NCBI RefSeq assembly: GCF_040720935.1
Contig: NZ_JBFDAE010000006.1
Coordinates: forward strand, 186,001 to 250,000
Direction: 5' to 3'
DNA from: Jejuia sp040720935
GTDB taxonomy: Bacteria; Bacteroidota; Bacteroidia; Flavobacteriales; Flavobacteriaceae
DNA length: 64,000 nt
Each line of letters starts with the position of its first letter. Positions within the stretch are counted from its first letter, which is position 1. Under the pieces are notes generated by a model that was not told the DNA's origin, did no database searches, and was given only the letters and a program-made list of their open reading frames with translations. Positions 51,301 through 60,900 of the stretch are shown piece by piece. A program made the translations under genes and the position numbers.

Positions 51301-52543
51301 TACTGGATACTCTATTAAACTGACTCTAAAAGATGGCACTACTATTTTAGATACCGAAACCAAAACCATTGAAATCATAGACCACGTTCGGGTGTCTTCC
51401 GTTACTATTCAAGATGGCTTGCCAGTTGTTCAGGTTGGAGAAACTATTACGCGAACAGCCATAGCATTACCCGCAGACGCTTTCAATACAGATATAACAT
51501 GGAGTTCTAGCAATACAGGTGTTGCAACTGTTGACCCATCGACAGGTGAAATAACCGGGCAATCAGTAGGTCAAGCTGTTATTAGAGCAACTTCTGATGA
51601 TGTAACTTCAATTTTTGATGAAGTGACTATAGACGTGCAATCAGATCCTGTTTCTGTTGATATCGTTTCCATATCAATACCTTCATCCATTAACTTATTT
51701 CCAGGATTAAGCAAAACGCTTCCTGTAACGCTTAACCCTGAATATACAACAGATACTGATATTAACTGGACATCAAACAATGGTATGGTCACTGTTGACC
51801 AAAATGGCGTTGTAACCGCGGGACTTGTAGATGGGACAGCTATTATAACCGCAACTTCAGCAGTAGATGCTAGTGTGTTTGCTACCTGTACGGTAAATGT
51901 TAGCAAAACTATTGTAATTGAAGCTGAAACTTTTGTTAATACTGGTGGTGCTACTGATGGGGTGATGGTAAGCTCTATTGGATTTAACTTCAATACTTCT
52001 GGCGACTGGGCAGATTACACCGTTAATATCCCAGCTAGTGGTTTGTATGCTATTCAATACAGAATTGGTTCTCCAAACTCAACAGGATTAGGGGTGAAGA
52101 TATATGTAGATGGCGTCTTGATGAACACAACAACTTTAGCAGGAACAACGGATTGGGACATATATACAATCCAATCAGGATCTGGTGAGATTAACATTTC
52201 AGAAGGCACGCATACCATTCGTTTTGAATCAACAGGAGCTACAGAATGGCAATGGAACGCAGATTGGTTTAGTTTAACTTATACTGGAACATTATCTGTT
52301 GGAGAAAAGAAATTAAGTAACATTTCTGTGTTTCCAAACCCAACTTACGGCGAAGTTGCAATAAATGGATTAACCAATTCTTCATCTGTTGCAATATACA
52401 ACATACAAGGTAGTATTATTGAACAGGTAAAAGTAACTGGTAGCAGGGTTAACATCGATCTTAGCAACTATCAAAGTGGTCTTTATTTAATTAAAGTCAC
52501 GGATAAAGGATCTAGTGATTTATTTAAGATTATTAAAAAATAA
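48332..52543 (+). CDS. GH86-like beta-agarase/beta-porphyranase with Ig-like, CBM6 and T9SS domains
   Basis: Secreted multidomain enzyme of 1403 residues from ATG 48332, which begins a good signal peptide (KKLLLILLIIIIPIGNSCYSQ); an ATG at 48299 would precede it with 11 polar residues. Residues about 25-600 form a clan GH-A barrel with acid/base Glu202 in YWEVYNEPDMNF and nucleophile Glu373 in VISEFGAV, most like GH86 agarases/porphyranases, followed by two beta-sandwich segments (to about 735). Then four Big_2-like Ig repeats (738-1190, with TWTSSDSNVATVDENGVVTA patterns), a CBM6 (1193-1320, TSGDWADYTVNIPASGLYAIQYRI), and a type IX sorting tail (NISVFPNPTYGEVAINGL ... GLYLIKV). Should cut agar- or porphyran-type galactan outside the cell. 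Terminator follows. Confidence 0.82.
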   Translation: MKKLLLILLIIIIPIGNSCYSQNIQVDVNLNMKHSVEGVSDFGRERHMTIHSSPTENDWNGEEDKLDYLINDLGVYFGRETGSATWKMQGVEEDPNNPGWPYEAQMITHGNGLKNWSDSPDFASRRQYRSKSINMIMGINDTSPMYSGLSWFEGFGRGKGGWFIKDVDAGAEWTALYLDHYFAKSSGDIGDPLPKYWEVYNEPDMNFMNPQFGMIISSLEKNWEYHKLVAQNVRAKLGAKAPKIGGMTWGQLDFFKPDGIPTRSPLTYWTQWLEPDNPMIPLYENMLSGVNGWPKAWDKRQDAWWQWDYLWQGFIDHAGADMDFYGVHLYDWPNANANQATIRSGGHTEAMLDQLEWYDYLKFGDKKDLVISEFGAVNTDYINSLPDRRRDWEFLKPFNQMFMEILERPSHVVMSMPFTPAKAVWGAFVKGGTGTGDVQRYDGSTLFEPVGTWQGENYVIGEPSGGWQWSPIIYYFELWKDVDGTRIDTKSNTLDVQVDAYVKDKHVYLILNNTNDDIKTIHLNTFNSATANTVNSVQMRHLFFNPNLGTQGEPDLSVVDLDTAPAQVTLKPNSTIVLDYTYANTVEIDIESRETKYMSDALTTATNSRGTQLCRLTGQNKLTTTVKNVVKPAKGEAMVRIGGFFYNPTDAGDGKSIKVISLKVNGNEVVTQSPMLLNPRGHVASVYGGGWFGVLEIEIPIEFLNNGNNTVYFERQQNADFTTVMLQVWDMDQDPGRTEDTAIPLTSISLGSDESLMNGNNLGIVPVFTPTDASNKGLTWTSSDSNVATVDENGVVTAVADSGVTLITATSTENGSIFATKTITAIPFETATVTSIDILEGDHITVDQYVNTPLTLQLTPTPENAPEIEWTSSNEANVSVLATGKLIGKIIGSSAVITAKVKGTNISDAITVDVRIAGEESIFTRELPDFLRPFTTGTVSVPVSIMGNRTVMMELIKDGNILGSGSQNVNALGDETVEVTYNLATAPAPGTGYSIKLTLKDGTTILDTETKTIEIIDHVRVSSVTIQDGLPVVQVGETITRTAIALPADAFNTDITWSSSNTGVATVDPSTGEITGQSVGQAVIRATSDDVTSIFDEVTIDVQSDPVSVDIVSISIPSSINLFPGLSKTLPVTLNPEYTTDTDINWTSNNGMVTVDQNGVVTAGLVDGTAIITATSAVDASVFATCTVNVSKTIVIEAETFVNTGGATDGVMVSSIGFNFNTSGDWADYTVNIPASGLYAIQYRIGSPNSTGLGVKIYVDGVLMNTTTLAGTTDWDIYTIQSGSGEINISEGTHTIRFESTGATEWQWNADWFSLTYTGTLSVGEKKLSNISVFPNPTYGEVAINGLTNSSSVAIYNIQGSIIEQVKVTGSRVNIDLSNYQSGLYLIKVTDKGSSDLFKIIKK

Positions 52544-52626
52544 TGGGCTTGTTTGATTAATAGCTTGTGCTGGTGTCATTGTTTGATATTCTTTTAAACC
52601 AGATATTGCAATCATGGCATAAAACT

Positions 52627-52660
52627 AGAGCCCTCACGTTTCTGTAAGGGCTCTTATTTT
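52627..52660 (+). terminator. Rho-independent terminator after the GH86 gene
   Basis: Stem AGAGCCCT / AGGGCTCT, 12-base loop, followed by TATTTT. It lies 84 bases after the GH86 stop, in the convergent gap before the glucan phosphorylase gene. Confidence 0.8.
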
Positions 52661-52767
52661 AAAAGCTATTCATAATCGATTACTGCATTGTATGCAATTG
52701 GTTTAAAATTTTGCTATAAAAATCTGTTTAATTCAGCAATAATAAATAAAGCTTTCAGTAATTCGAT

Positions 52768-54408
52768 TTAAAACAATTTCTTATAATAATCGTCCGCCAT
52801 TCTTTGTGTTGTGAATTCTGGAATGACATCATCCATCGCTTTAAACACAATATCTTGCCATTTTTCAGGATTGTCATAATAGGTTGGAATCACTTTATGT
52901 TCTAAAATATCATACAAGTTATCTGTATCAATTTTATCTTGATCCCAAGTTGGCAAATGATGATCTATAGCAGGCAACACAAAGCAATTTTGTTCATTTT
53001 TTTCAAATTCCGGAATCCAACCATCATTTGTAGAAACATTTACAGAACCATTCATTGCCGCCGTCATACCACTAGTTCCAGAAGCTTCACGTGTAATTCT
53101 AGGGGTATTTAACCAAACGTCCGATCCGCATTTAAGCGTTTTAGACAGCTCTATTTCATAACCTATTAACACCGCTAAATTAGGTTCGTTTTTTGATTGA
53201 TGTACCAGATGGTCAAAAACATCAATAGCACCATAATCAAACGGATAGGGCTTACCTGCCCAAATAATTTGAACCGGATATTTTTCATTGGAAATCAACC
53301 TTTTAAAACGGTCGTAATCGTATAACAGTAAGTCTGCTCTTTTATACGCCGCAAATCGTCTGGCCCAAACAAATGTTAATATGTTAGGGTTAAATGTTTT
53401 TCCTGTTTGCTCAAACACCTCACCACACAACGCCTTTTTCAACTCAATTTTTCTATTCTTATAGCCGCCCACGTTTTTAGAAGTCCATGTATGTTTAATG
53501 CTTTCGTCCTGCCAAAACTTTTGATTTTGAGCGTTAGTAATAGGAATTATTTCACTTATACCAGGATAATCCTTCCACATATCATTCGCCACTTTTGCGT
53601 GAAGTTTTGAAACACCATTTGCCTTTTTAGACATTCGTAATGCGGAAATAGTATAATTAATCATACCACCGTTAACCATTTCAGTTTCAAGATCATTATT
53701 AGACAAGGTTCTACCAAAGAAACCACAACGATTTAAATGTCGTGCATCCCGCTCTTCGTTTCCTGCTTTTTCTGGGGTATGTGTTGTAAATACCATTTGG
53801 TTTTTTGTAACGCCCCTATCTCTTAAATAATAAAAAGCAGGTAACGCATGCCCTTCGTTTAAGTGATAGGTATCCGCACCCCCTAAAGCCTCTACAACTT
53901 TTGCACCTCCTATTCCCAGCACAATACTTTGAGAAACCCGAGTAACTGGATTTTTATCGTATAAATGATTGGTGATTGTTCTGGATAAATGGTCGTTTCC
54001 ATCTACATTAGTACTTAAAAAATACATGGGAACAGTCCCAAAAATTTCAGGCTTTAAAACATAGGCCCGAACCTTAACATGCGGATTGTTATGAAGTGTA
54101 ATTTCAACCTCTATTCCCGTGTCTTCCAGAAAATCAAAATGCTTTTCGTGAAACTCTGTTTTTAGGGTTTGATCTTCGTTTCTTGCCTGATCGTAGTAGC
54201 CATATTTCCAGAGCATGCCCACGCCAATCATGTTCTGTTTTAACTCAAACCCAGAGCGCATATGAGATCCTGCTAAAAACCCCAAACCTCCAGAATAAAT
54301 ATTAAAAGATTGGTGGATCCCAAATTCCATACTAAAATAAGCCACTTTTTTACTATATTTTTTTGCTGGCACATAAGGATGGTGCCATTTGCTATATCTA
54401 TTTTCCAT
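52768..54408 (-). CDS. GT35 alpha-glucan phosphorylase, short type
   Basis: A 546-residue alpha-glucan phosphorylase of the short (TIGR02094-like) branch, which breaks glycogen or maltodextrin to glucose-1-phosphate. Family features: VAYFSMEFGIHQSFNIYSGGLGFLAGSHMRSG, VGMLWKYGYYDQ, HLNEGHALPAFYYLRDRG, FVWARRFAAYKRADLL, QIIWAGKPYPFDYGAIDVFDHLV, DVWLNTPRITREASGTSGMTAAMNGSVNVSTNDGW. In classical phosphorylases the PLP lysine follows the Met in EASGT(G/S)xMK; here it is Thr449. Whether this is normal for the branch I cannot tell. Lies in the carbohydrate island but may serve general glycogen metabolism. Confidence 0.88.
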   Translation of the reverse strand: MENRYSKWHHPYVPAKKYSKKVAYFSMEFGIHQSFNIYSGGLGFLAGSHMRSGFELKQNMIGVGMLWKYGYYDQARNEDQTLKTEFHEKHFDFLEDTGIEVEITLHNNPHVKVRAYVLKPEIFGTVPMYFLSTNVDGNDHLSRTITNHLYDKNPVTRVSQSIVLGIGGAKVVEALGGADTYHLNEGHALPAFYYLRDRGVTKNQMVFTTHTPEKAGNEERDARHLNRCGFFGRTLSNNDLETEMVNGGMINYTISALRMSKKANGVSKLHAKVANDMWKDYPGISEIIPITNAQNQKFWQDESIKHTWTSKNVGGYKNRKIELKKALCGEVFEQTGKTFNPNILTFVWARRFAAYKRADLLLYDYDRFKRLISNEKYPVQIIWAGKPYPFDYGAIDVFDHLVHQSKNEPNLAVLIGYEIELSKTLKCGSDVWLNTPRITREASGTSGMTAAMNGSVNVSTNDGWIPEFEKNEQNCFVLPAIDHHLPTWDQDKIDTDNLYDILEHKVIPTYYDNPEKWQDIVFKAMDDVIPEFTTQRMADDYYKKLF

Positions 54409-55057
54409 AAAATATTGTATTAAAAAATTTAAGATTAAATGTAATGAAAATCAACTGTTTTATTGTTACATTTTGCTTATAAAATACGTGATAATACTGT
54501 AATTTATGAACCTTTGTTTTTTGATGTTTAACTTTCAAATATGAGATCAAGAGTTCAATTAATATTCATAGAAAAGCTAAATTGGCTAAGCGCTAATTGA
54601 TAACAGTATTACAATTAACGAGAAGCTAATAGCACTCATTAAAAAGGAGTATGATTTTGATACGAAGTTAAAACGCTTTTAGACTATGAATAATATTTTT
54701 CTTTCGGCCGCCATATTAGCTTCAATAGCATTAATTCCGGTCTGGAAATATCCAATTACACGGAAATATCTTGAAGATATGAGACGTCAGGGAACTGCTG
54801 ATAAATGATGTACACGATTTTTAAATTCTTTTTAAGAATACAATATTCCTATCTAAATATTTCTAATCATTTAGTTTAGCACATTTTTTTAATGAATGCA
54901 TTGAATTTATATCCTTTTTTGAGAACGTCCATATCAATGGAAAGTTTATAAAAGAGTATCTTTATTGACACTTTTAAATAAGTACAGCTCAACCACACAC
55001 TTCAGGACAGATTTGTTTACTGAATACACTTTTTTTGTAATAAGTATAATAACCTAA
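54409..55057. other. 649-base gap with one short possible reading frame
   Basis: AT-rich intergenic DNA between divergent genes: upstream of the phosphorylase on the minus strand and of the DUF1080 gene on the plus strand. It holds a 40-codon frame at 54686-54808 (listed separately). No repeats of the classes seen elsewhere, no LacI-type palindrome and no RNA gene recognised. Confidence 0.5.
54686..54808 (+). pseudogene. 40-codon frame resembling the C-terminus of an MFS sugar transporter
   Basis: ATG 54686 to TGA 54808 encodes MNNIFLSAAILASIALIPVWKYPITRKYLEDMRRQGTADK. A hydrophobic helix followed by (W/F)KYPITRKY and a basic tail resembles the last helix and YPLTxxRY-type end of GPH/MFS sugar symporters. 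A stop codon stands directly before the ATG frame, and no earlier transporter part is visible upstream, so this is best read as a remnant of a deleted transporter gene or a small membrane peptide. Confidence 0.4.
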
Positions 55058-56437
55058 ATGAAATTAAACATGTCAAAATTTGTAAATCAGACTGTATTTC
55101 TTTTTGCAGTCATTTGTTTTTCAGGATGTTCTCAAGGAAAAAAAGACAGTACACCTTGGAAATCTTTAATAGAGGACAATACCTTAAATGGATGGAACAT
55201 TAAAGGAGGAGAAGCCACTTATACTATAAATGATGGGGTAATTACAGGTACAACCGTTAAAAACACACCGAATACGTTTTTAACGACTGATAAAAATTAC
55301 GACGACTTTATTTTGGAGTTAGACTATAAGGTAGATTCTACCATGAATTCCGGAATTCAAATACGAAGCAATAGCTTGCCTACTTATAGAGATGGTCGGG
55401 TTCATGGCTATCAAATAGAAATTGACCCATCAAAACGCGCTTGGAGTGCCGGTATTTTTGATGAATCCAGACGAGGATGGCTCAATCCACTCAAAGATAA
55501 TCCAGAAGCACAAAAGGCTTTCAAACAAAACGATTGGAACCATTACAGAATCGAAGCCATTGGAGATACTCTTAAAACATGGATCAACGACGTTCCTGCG
55601 GCATATTTAATTGACGACAAAACGGCATCAGGATTTATCGGTTTACAAGTACATAGTATTCATCGCAATCAAAAAGAAGGCACTACCATTTCATGGAAAA
55701 ACATCAAAATTCTAACTGAAGATTTAGAGAAATATTCTAAAGAAAGTCCATTGAAACCCATCATAACCAAAAATCAATTGACCATTAAGGAAAAAGATTC
55801 AGGATGGAAATTGCTTTGGGATGGAAAAACCACAGAAGGATGGCGAGGTGCAAAATTAGAAGCATTTCCAGAACAAGGATGGGTCATAGAAAATGGCGAA
55901 TTGATAGTATTATCCTCGGGAGGCGCAGAATCTGCCGCAGGTGGCGATATTGTTACCGAAGCATTATACGGTGATTTTGAATTGACAGTCGATTTTAAAC
56001 TCACGCCTGGAGCAAATAGCGGCATTAAATATTATGTGGATACCAATATCAATAAAGGTAAGGGTTCATCCATAGGTTTGGAATATCAAATATTGGACGA
56101 TGCACTCCATCCTGATGCCAAATTGGGAAATCATAAAGGTAGCCGAACTGTTGCAGCGTTATACGATTTAATCCAAGCAGATCCAGAAAAACCGATAAAC
56201 CTCATTGGAACGTGGAACACCGCTTATATCATTTCTAAAGACAACCATGTTGAGCATTGGCTAAACGGTATGAAGGTTTTGGAATACGAAAGAGGTAGCG
56301 AAGCCTTTTTAAAACTGGTTTCAAAAAGCAAATATGTAAAATGGCCAAATTTCGGGTTATTGGAAAAAGGACAAATTCTTTTGCAAGACCACGGTGATCG
56401 TGTCGCTTTTAAAAACATCAAAATAAAATCCCTTTAA
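55058..56437 (+). CDS. Tandem DUF1080 (3-keto-disaccharide hydrolase-like) lipoprotein
   Basis: A 459-residue lipoprotein (lipobox FSGC at 24) with two DUF1080 jelly-roll domains. First (about 33-215): WKSLIEDNTLNGWNIKGGEATYTINDGVITGTT ... DFILELDYKVDSTMNSGIQIRS ... GYQIEIDPSKRAWSAGIFDESRRGWL. Second (about 248-458): GWKLLWDGKTTEGWRGAKLEAFPEQGWVIENGELIVLSSGG ... FELTVDFKLTPGANSGIKYYVD ... LEYQILDD ... GSRTVAALYDL. Characterised DUF1080 proteins cleave 3-keto glycosides after oxidation by Gfo/Idh/MocA-type enzymes. Exactly such an oxidoreductase is encoded five bases downstream, which supports this role. ATG 55070 is an alternative start. Confidence 0.9.
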   Translation: MKLNMSKFVNQTVFLFAVICFSGCSQGKKDSTPWKSLIEDNTLNGWNIKGGEATYTINDGVITGTTVKNTPNTFLTTDKNYDDFILELDYKVDSTMNSGIQIRSNSLPTYRDGRVHGYQIEIDPSKRAWSAGIFDESRRGWLNPLKDNPEAQKAFKQNDWNHYRIEAIGDTLKTWINDVPAAYLIDDKTASGFIGLQVHSIHRNQKEGTTISWKNIKILTEDLEKYSKESPLKPIITKNQLTIKEKDSGWKLLWDGKTTEGWRGAKLEAFPEQGWVIENGELIVLSSGGAESAAGGDIVTEALYGDFELTVDFKLTPGANSGIKYYVDTNINKGKGSSIGLEYQILDDALHPDAKLGNHKGSRTVAALYDLIQADPEKPINLIGTWNTAYIISKDNHVEHWLNGMKVLEYERGSEAFLKLVSKSKYVKWPNFGLLEKGQILLQDHGDRVAFKNIKIKSL

Positions 56438-56442
56438 GAATT

Positions 56443-57783
56443 ATGACATCAAGAAGAAATTTTATCAAAAAAACAACGTTGGCAGGTGCCGCAGTTACCG
56501 TAGGAAGTTCAGCAATGGCCATGACTGCAAAAAGTTATAATAACATCATAGGATCCAACGAGCGCCTAAACGTTGCCATTGCTGGTTTAGGGCGAAGAAT
56601 GGGTGCTTTTACACAACCCATCGGATTAAAGGAAAGCAACGTGAAATTGCTTTATTTATGTGATGTCATGAAAAGTCAACGTGAAAAGGGATTAAAAGAA
56701 TTCAGGGAACATATTGATTACAATCCTGAACTGGAGAATGATATCAGGAAGGTATTGAACGATAAAGATGTTGATGTACTGATAAATGCCACGCCAGACC
56801 ATTGGCATACACCAGGTTCAATTATGGCCATGCAAGCGGGAAAACATGTGTATGTTGAAAAACCATGTAGCCATAATATGTATGAAAACGAGCAATTGGT
56901 AAAAGCATCAAAGCATTTTAACAAAGTGGTGCAAATGGGGAACCAGCAGCGTTCTTCTGGTCATACCATAGAAATTATTAATGAAATCCATAACGGCATT
57001 ATTGGGAAACCCTACAAGGCTGTAGCGTTTTATAATAACGGACGAGACGAAGTGCCTTTACAAAAAAGCGCACCAATACCAGAAGGTTTAGATTGGGATT
57101 TATGGCAAGGGCCTGCCCCAAGGCGAGATTATACTTCTGAAACTTGGGATTACAATTGGCATTGGTATGGTTGGGATTATGGTACAGCCGAAGCAGGAAA
57201 CAATGGCACGCACGAAATTGACGTGGCACGTTGGGCGTTAAAAGTTGATGTCCCTAAAAGTGTTTATGTTGAGGCAGAAAAACGTCATTTTATAAATGAT
57301 GGTTGGGAAATGTATGATGATATGGAAGCCACTTTTAAATTCGCAGATAAAAAAGTCATTAAATGGGATGGAAAAGCACGAAACAGCTATGGCACTTATG
57401 GGTCTGGTCGTGGTACTGTAATTTACGGTACAGAAGGTTCTGTTTTTGTAAATAGAAATGAATACAAACTATATGATCGTAAAGGAAAATTAGTTAAAGA
57501 ATACAATTCGGCAACAAAAGAAGCTGGCACAGCTTTAGGCGGTGGCGGAAGCACATCAACTAAACACGTGCAAAATCTATTTGATACCATTCGCGGTAAA
57601 GCCAAATTAACCGCACCCATTGACGATGCCAGTAAAAGCATGGCCATGGTGCATTATGCCAATATCGCCTACAGAATAAATAAAGGGTTTGATATTGATG
57701 ACAAAACAGGAATGATGTATGATCGTAAAGCCATGGCATTATGGAGCAGAACTTATGAAGCAGGTTGGAAACCCGAATTTTAG
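56443..57783 (+). CDS. Tat-exported Gfo/Idh/MocA family oxidoreductase
   Basis: NAD(P)-dependent sugar oxidoreductase of 446 residues. The twin-arginine signal is TSRRNFIKKTTLAGAAVTVGSSAMA; the Rossmann fold follows (LNVAIAGLGRRMGAFTQPI), then DVDVLINATPDHWHTPGSIMAMQAGKHVYVEKPCSHNMYENEQLV with the family motif EKP, and NNGTHEIDVARWALKVDVPKSV with the active-site His/Asp. Tat export implies a tightly bound cofactor folded before export. With the DUF1080 lipoprotein directly upstream it probably forms a periplasmic 3-keto-glycoside cleavage pair. Confidence 0.92.
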   Translation: MTSRRNFIKKTTLAGAAVTVGSSAMAMTAKSYNNIIGSNERLNVAIAGLGRRMGAFTQPIGLKESNVKLLYLCDVMKSQREKGLKEFREHIDYNPELENDIRKVLNDKDVDVLINATPDHWHTPGSIMAMQAGKHVYVEKPCSHNMYENEQLVKASKHFNKVVQMGNQQRSSGHTIEIINEIHNGIIGKPYKAVAFYNNGRDEVPLQKSAPIPEGLDWDLWQGPAPRRDYTSETWDYNWHWYGWDYGTAEAGNNGTHEIDVARWALKVDVPKSVYVEAEKRHFINDGWEMYDDMEATFKFADKKVIKWDGKARNSYGTYGSGRGTVIYGTEGSVFVNRNEYKLYDRKGKLVKEYNSATKEAGTALGGGGSTSTKHVQNLFDTIRGKAKLTAPIDDASKSMAMVHYANIAYRINKGFDIDDKTGMMYDRKAMALWSRTYEAGWKPEF

Positions 57784-57944
57784 CACACTAGAATTGTTTT
57801 TAATGGTTTCAATAACCTAAGCTATATTTGAAAATGTAATGGATACCATATCCAACAACAAAATTGAACAGGGTAGCCAAAAAATGAGCTATCAGTGGAA
57901 TTCTTCTCTTAAAATTTTGGGTTAACTTATCCAGATAAAACCCA

Positions 57945-60900
57945 TTATTTTTTTACCATGGGTTTTATGACATAAGAATAACTCAAATTATCCGGAAAAA
58001 TTTTATACTTATCCAGAGGTTGCGCTTGCCAGCTATCATCTCCACCAACGCCCATTTGCTTGTAATCGATATTGATGTTGACCAAATCCCGTTTTTGAAT
58101 ATCGGTCGTATGGCGTTGCTGTTTTTGCTCCCCTGCATCAAAATCTGAATTGTATTGATGGTGTGCACTAAAACTAAAGTTGTCTGACGCTTTTATAATT
58201 TGTATTCCAGTTCCCGCTTCATTCGTAAAACTTACTTGTCTTGTTTCTGTTTTATACCCATTTTCCTGTGGTCTGATATAGGCGAAATATAAATCTTTTA
58301 CTTGAGCTTTATAAACACCTACCAATGCCGATGTGTTTCTATCTTGATAATTTTCATGTGGCCCTTTCCCATACCAATTCACGTTATGGTATTCATTTTT
58401 AATAATGAAATTATTACCAAATCGTGGCATCGGTGGTAAATCTTTACTGATGTTCTTAAGCTGATTGTGCACTTCTAAGCTACCATTTAAATTCAATGTG
58501 TAACTCATGTCTATGCTTCCATTTACTGATGGTAAATTAAAGGTGGACACTACTTTTACAGACTTTAAATTTTTAAGATTTTCTAAACTATTTGCGTCCA
58601 AATCTTTGTGATTGCCTTCTAGCTTAAAAGATGTTAGTTGCTGGTTATCAGTTGCTTCTTTCCAAACTTTAAATTTCTGTGGCATGTTGAAACCAAAATC
58701 ATTATCGGTTGTGGCGCGCCAAAAATTCGGTTTGATGCCTTCAATTAAAACATTGCCATTCCCATAATCAAGATTAGAAAGTATTCCCGTATTTTTATTG
58801 AATCTTACAGTTACAACATCATTAGACAAGGTTAATAAGCTGTCTTTTTGAATTATTTTAAATACGGAACTTTCTTTAACTTCCGTAACTTCAGGTTTAT
58901 AATTACCCATTTCAAACTGTTCGTAAGCAACGGTAAATCCTTTATCCAATAATGGTTTGTCTGTTCGGGTTTTCGCATAAACATTCAATACATATTCTTT
59001 AGCATTTACATCTAATTTTGGCAATTTCAAACTGACTTTAGTTGACGTATTTGGTGCAATTTCCAAGGTTTCTAAATGACCTTCTACAATTTTAAGCCCG
59101 TCTTCTTTTAATTCCCAGCTAAACTCAAAACCATCCAAAGTGATGAAATCATAGTTATTGAAAATTTCTACCTTTCCAGAAGAAGGATTGCTCGATTTAA
59201 ATTTTATATACTGATATACTTTCTTCATTTCCGCCAAAGCAGGATGCGGACTCCTATCTGGATTTACAACACCATTCAGACAAAAGTTACCGTCATTCTG
59301 AATGTCAGCACCACCTAAATCGCCACCATAAGCCCAAAAAGCTTCTCCGTCGTTATTTTCGGTCAAAATGCCTTGGTCCACCCAATCCCAGATATAGCCA
59401 CCTTGCATGATGTCATATTTTTCAATAACATCCCAATAATCTTGGAAATTGCCAAGACTGTTCCCCATAGCATGCGAATATTCACATTGAATCAAAGGTC
59501 GTTTAGGGTTGTTTTCAGCATAGTCTATCATGTGATGGATGCGCCAGTACATAGGTGCTTGGATATCGGTATTTTCGTAATTTGTGGCACCTTCATATTG
59601 CACAGGTCTTGATTTGTCACGTTGCTTTAACCAATCGTAAGTGGCCACAAAATTATCGCCATTACCAGCTTCGTTTCCTAAGGACCATGTAATAATTGAT
59701 GTATAATTTTTGTCGCGTTCGTACATGCGTTCCGTTCTGTCCAAATGCATCGCTTTCCATTCTGGTCTATACGCAGGATGTATTTTTTTTGCTTTTTCGT
59801 TATGGTCCAAACCTTGGTTTGTAGTCCCCATACCGTGGGTTTCTATGTTTGCCTCATCAATCACATAAAAGCCAAATTCGTCACACAATCTGTAGAAAAA
59901 CGGATTCTTCGGATAGTGGCTACAGCGAATAGAGTTCACATTGTTTTCCTTCATCAACTTTAAATCTTTCATGGTCAATTCTTCGGAAATTACATGCCCT
60001 TTGGTTTCGTCGTGGTCGTGCAGATTCACACCTTTGAACAATACTGCTTTACCGTTTACAAGCACCTGATTGTTTTTGATTTCCACGGTTCTAAAGCCTG
60101 TTTTCAATGCGGTGGATTTTTCTCCTACGGTCATTAAAACAGTATATAAATTAGGTTGTTCGGCATTCCAAGATTTTACATCCACAACAACTTCTTCAAA
60201 ATTAACTTTTGAAATCCCAGGTTGAAGCGTCTCAGATTTTGAGAGATTCAGAATTTCTTTTTCACCATCCAAAAGCTGTACGCTAATATTTTTATTTTCA
60301 GGACTATCAGTAGTGTTTTTAAATTCTAAATCAATTTTAAAACTGCCATCTTTGTAATCATTTATCAACACAGAAGTCATAGCAATATCATTCAAACTTA
60401 CTTTATCCTGAGCGTATAAATAGACATCGCGCTCTATACCGCTCAATCGCCAAAAATCCTGGTCTTCCATATAGCTGGCATCAGACCAACGCAATACCTG
60501 AACCGCCAAATCATTTTTCCCTTTTTTGATATATTTTGAAATATTGAATTCCGCTGGTGTTTTACTGCCTTCGCTATACCCCACTTTTTGTCCGTTTAGC
60601 CAAACGTACATGGCACCACTTACACCTTCAAAATGAAGAAACACCTCTTTTTCAGTCCAATTGTTGTCAACTTCAAATGTACGTTTGTAGCTTCCCACGT
60701 TATTCAAATCATGTTGGATAAACGGAGGGTTTTTAGGAAATACATAGGTAATATTCGTATAAATAGGAATGCCAAAACCTTCCATTTCCCAGTTGGACGG
60801 CACGTTAATTTTGTCCCAACCACCGAGATTAAAGTCTTCCTTATAAAAATCGGATGGTCTTAACATCGGATTTTCGGCATAATAAAAATCCCAGGTCCCG

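Noticed and set aside
51571..51993. Antisense frame of 140 codons within the GH86 gene
   Set aside because: It mirrors the Thr/Val/Ser-rich Ig-like repeats of the sense strand and has no independent features.
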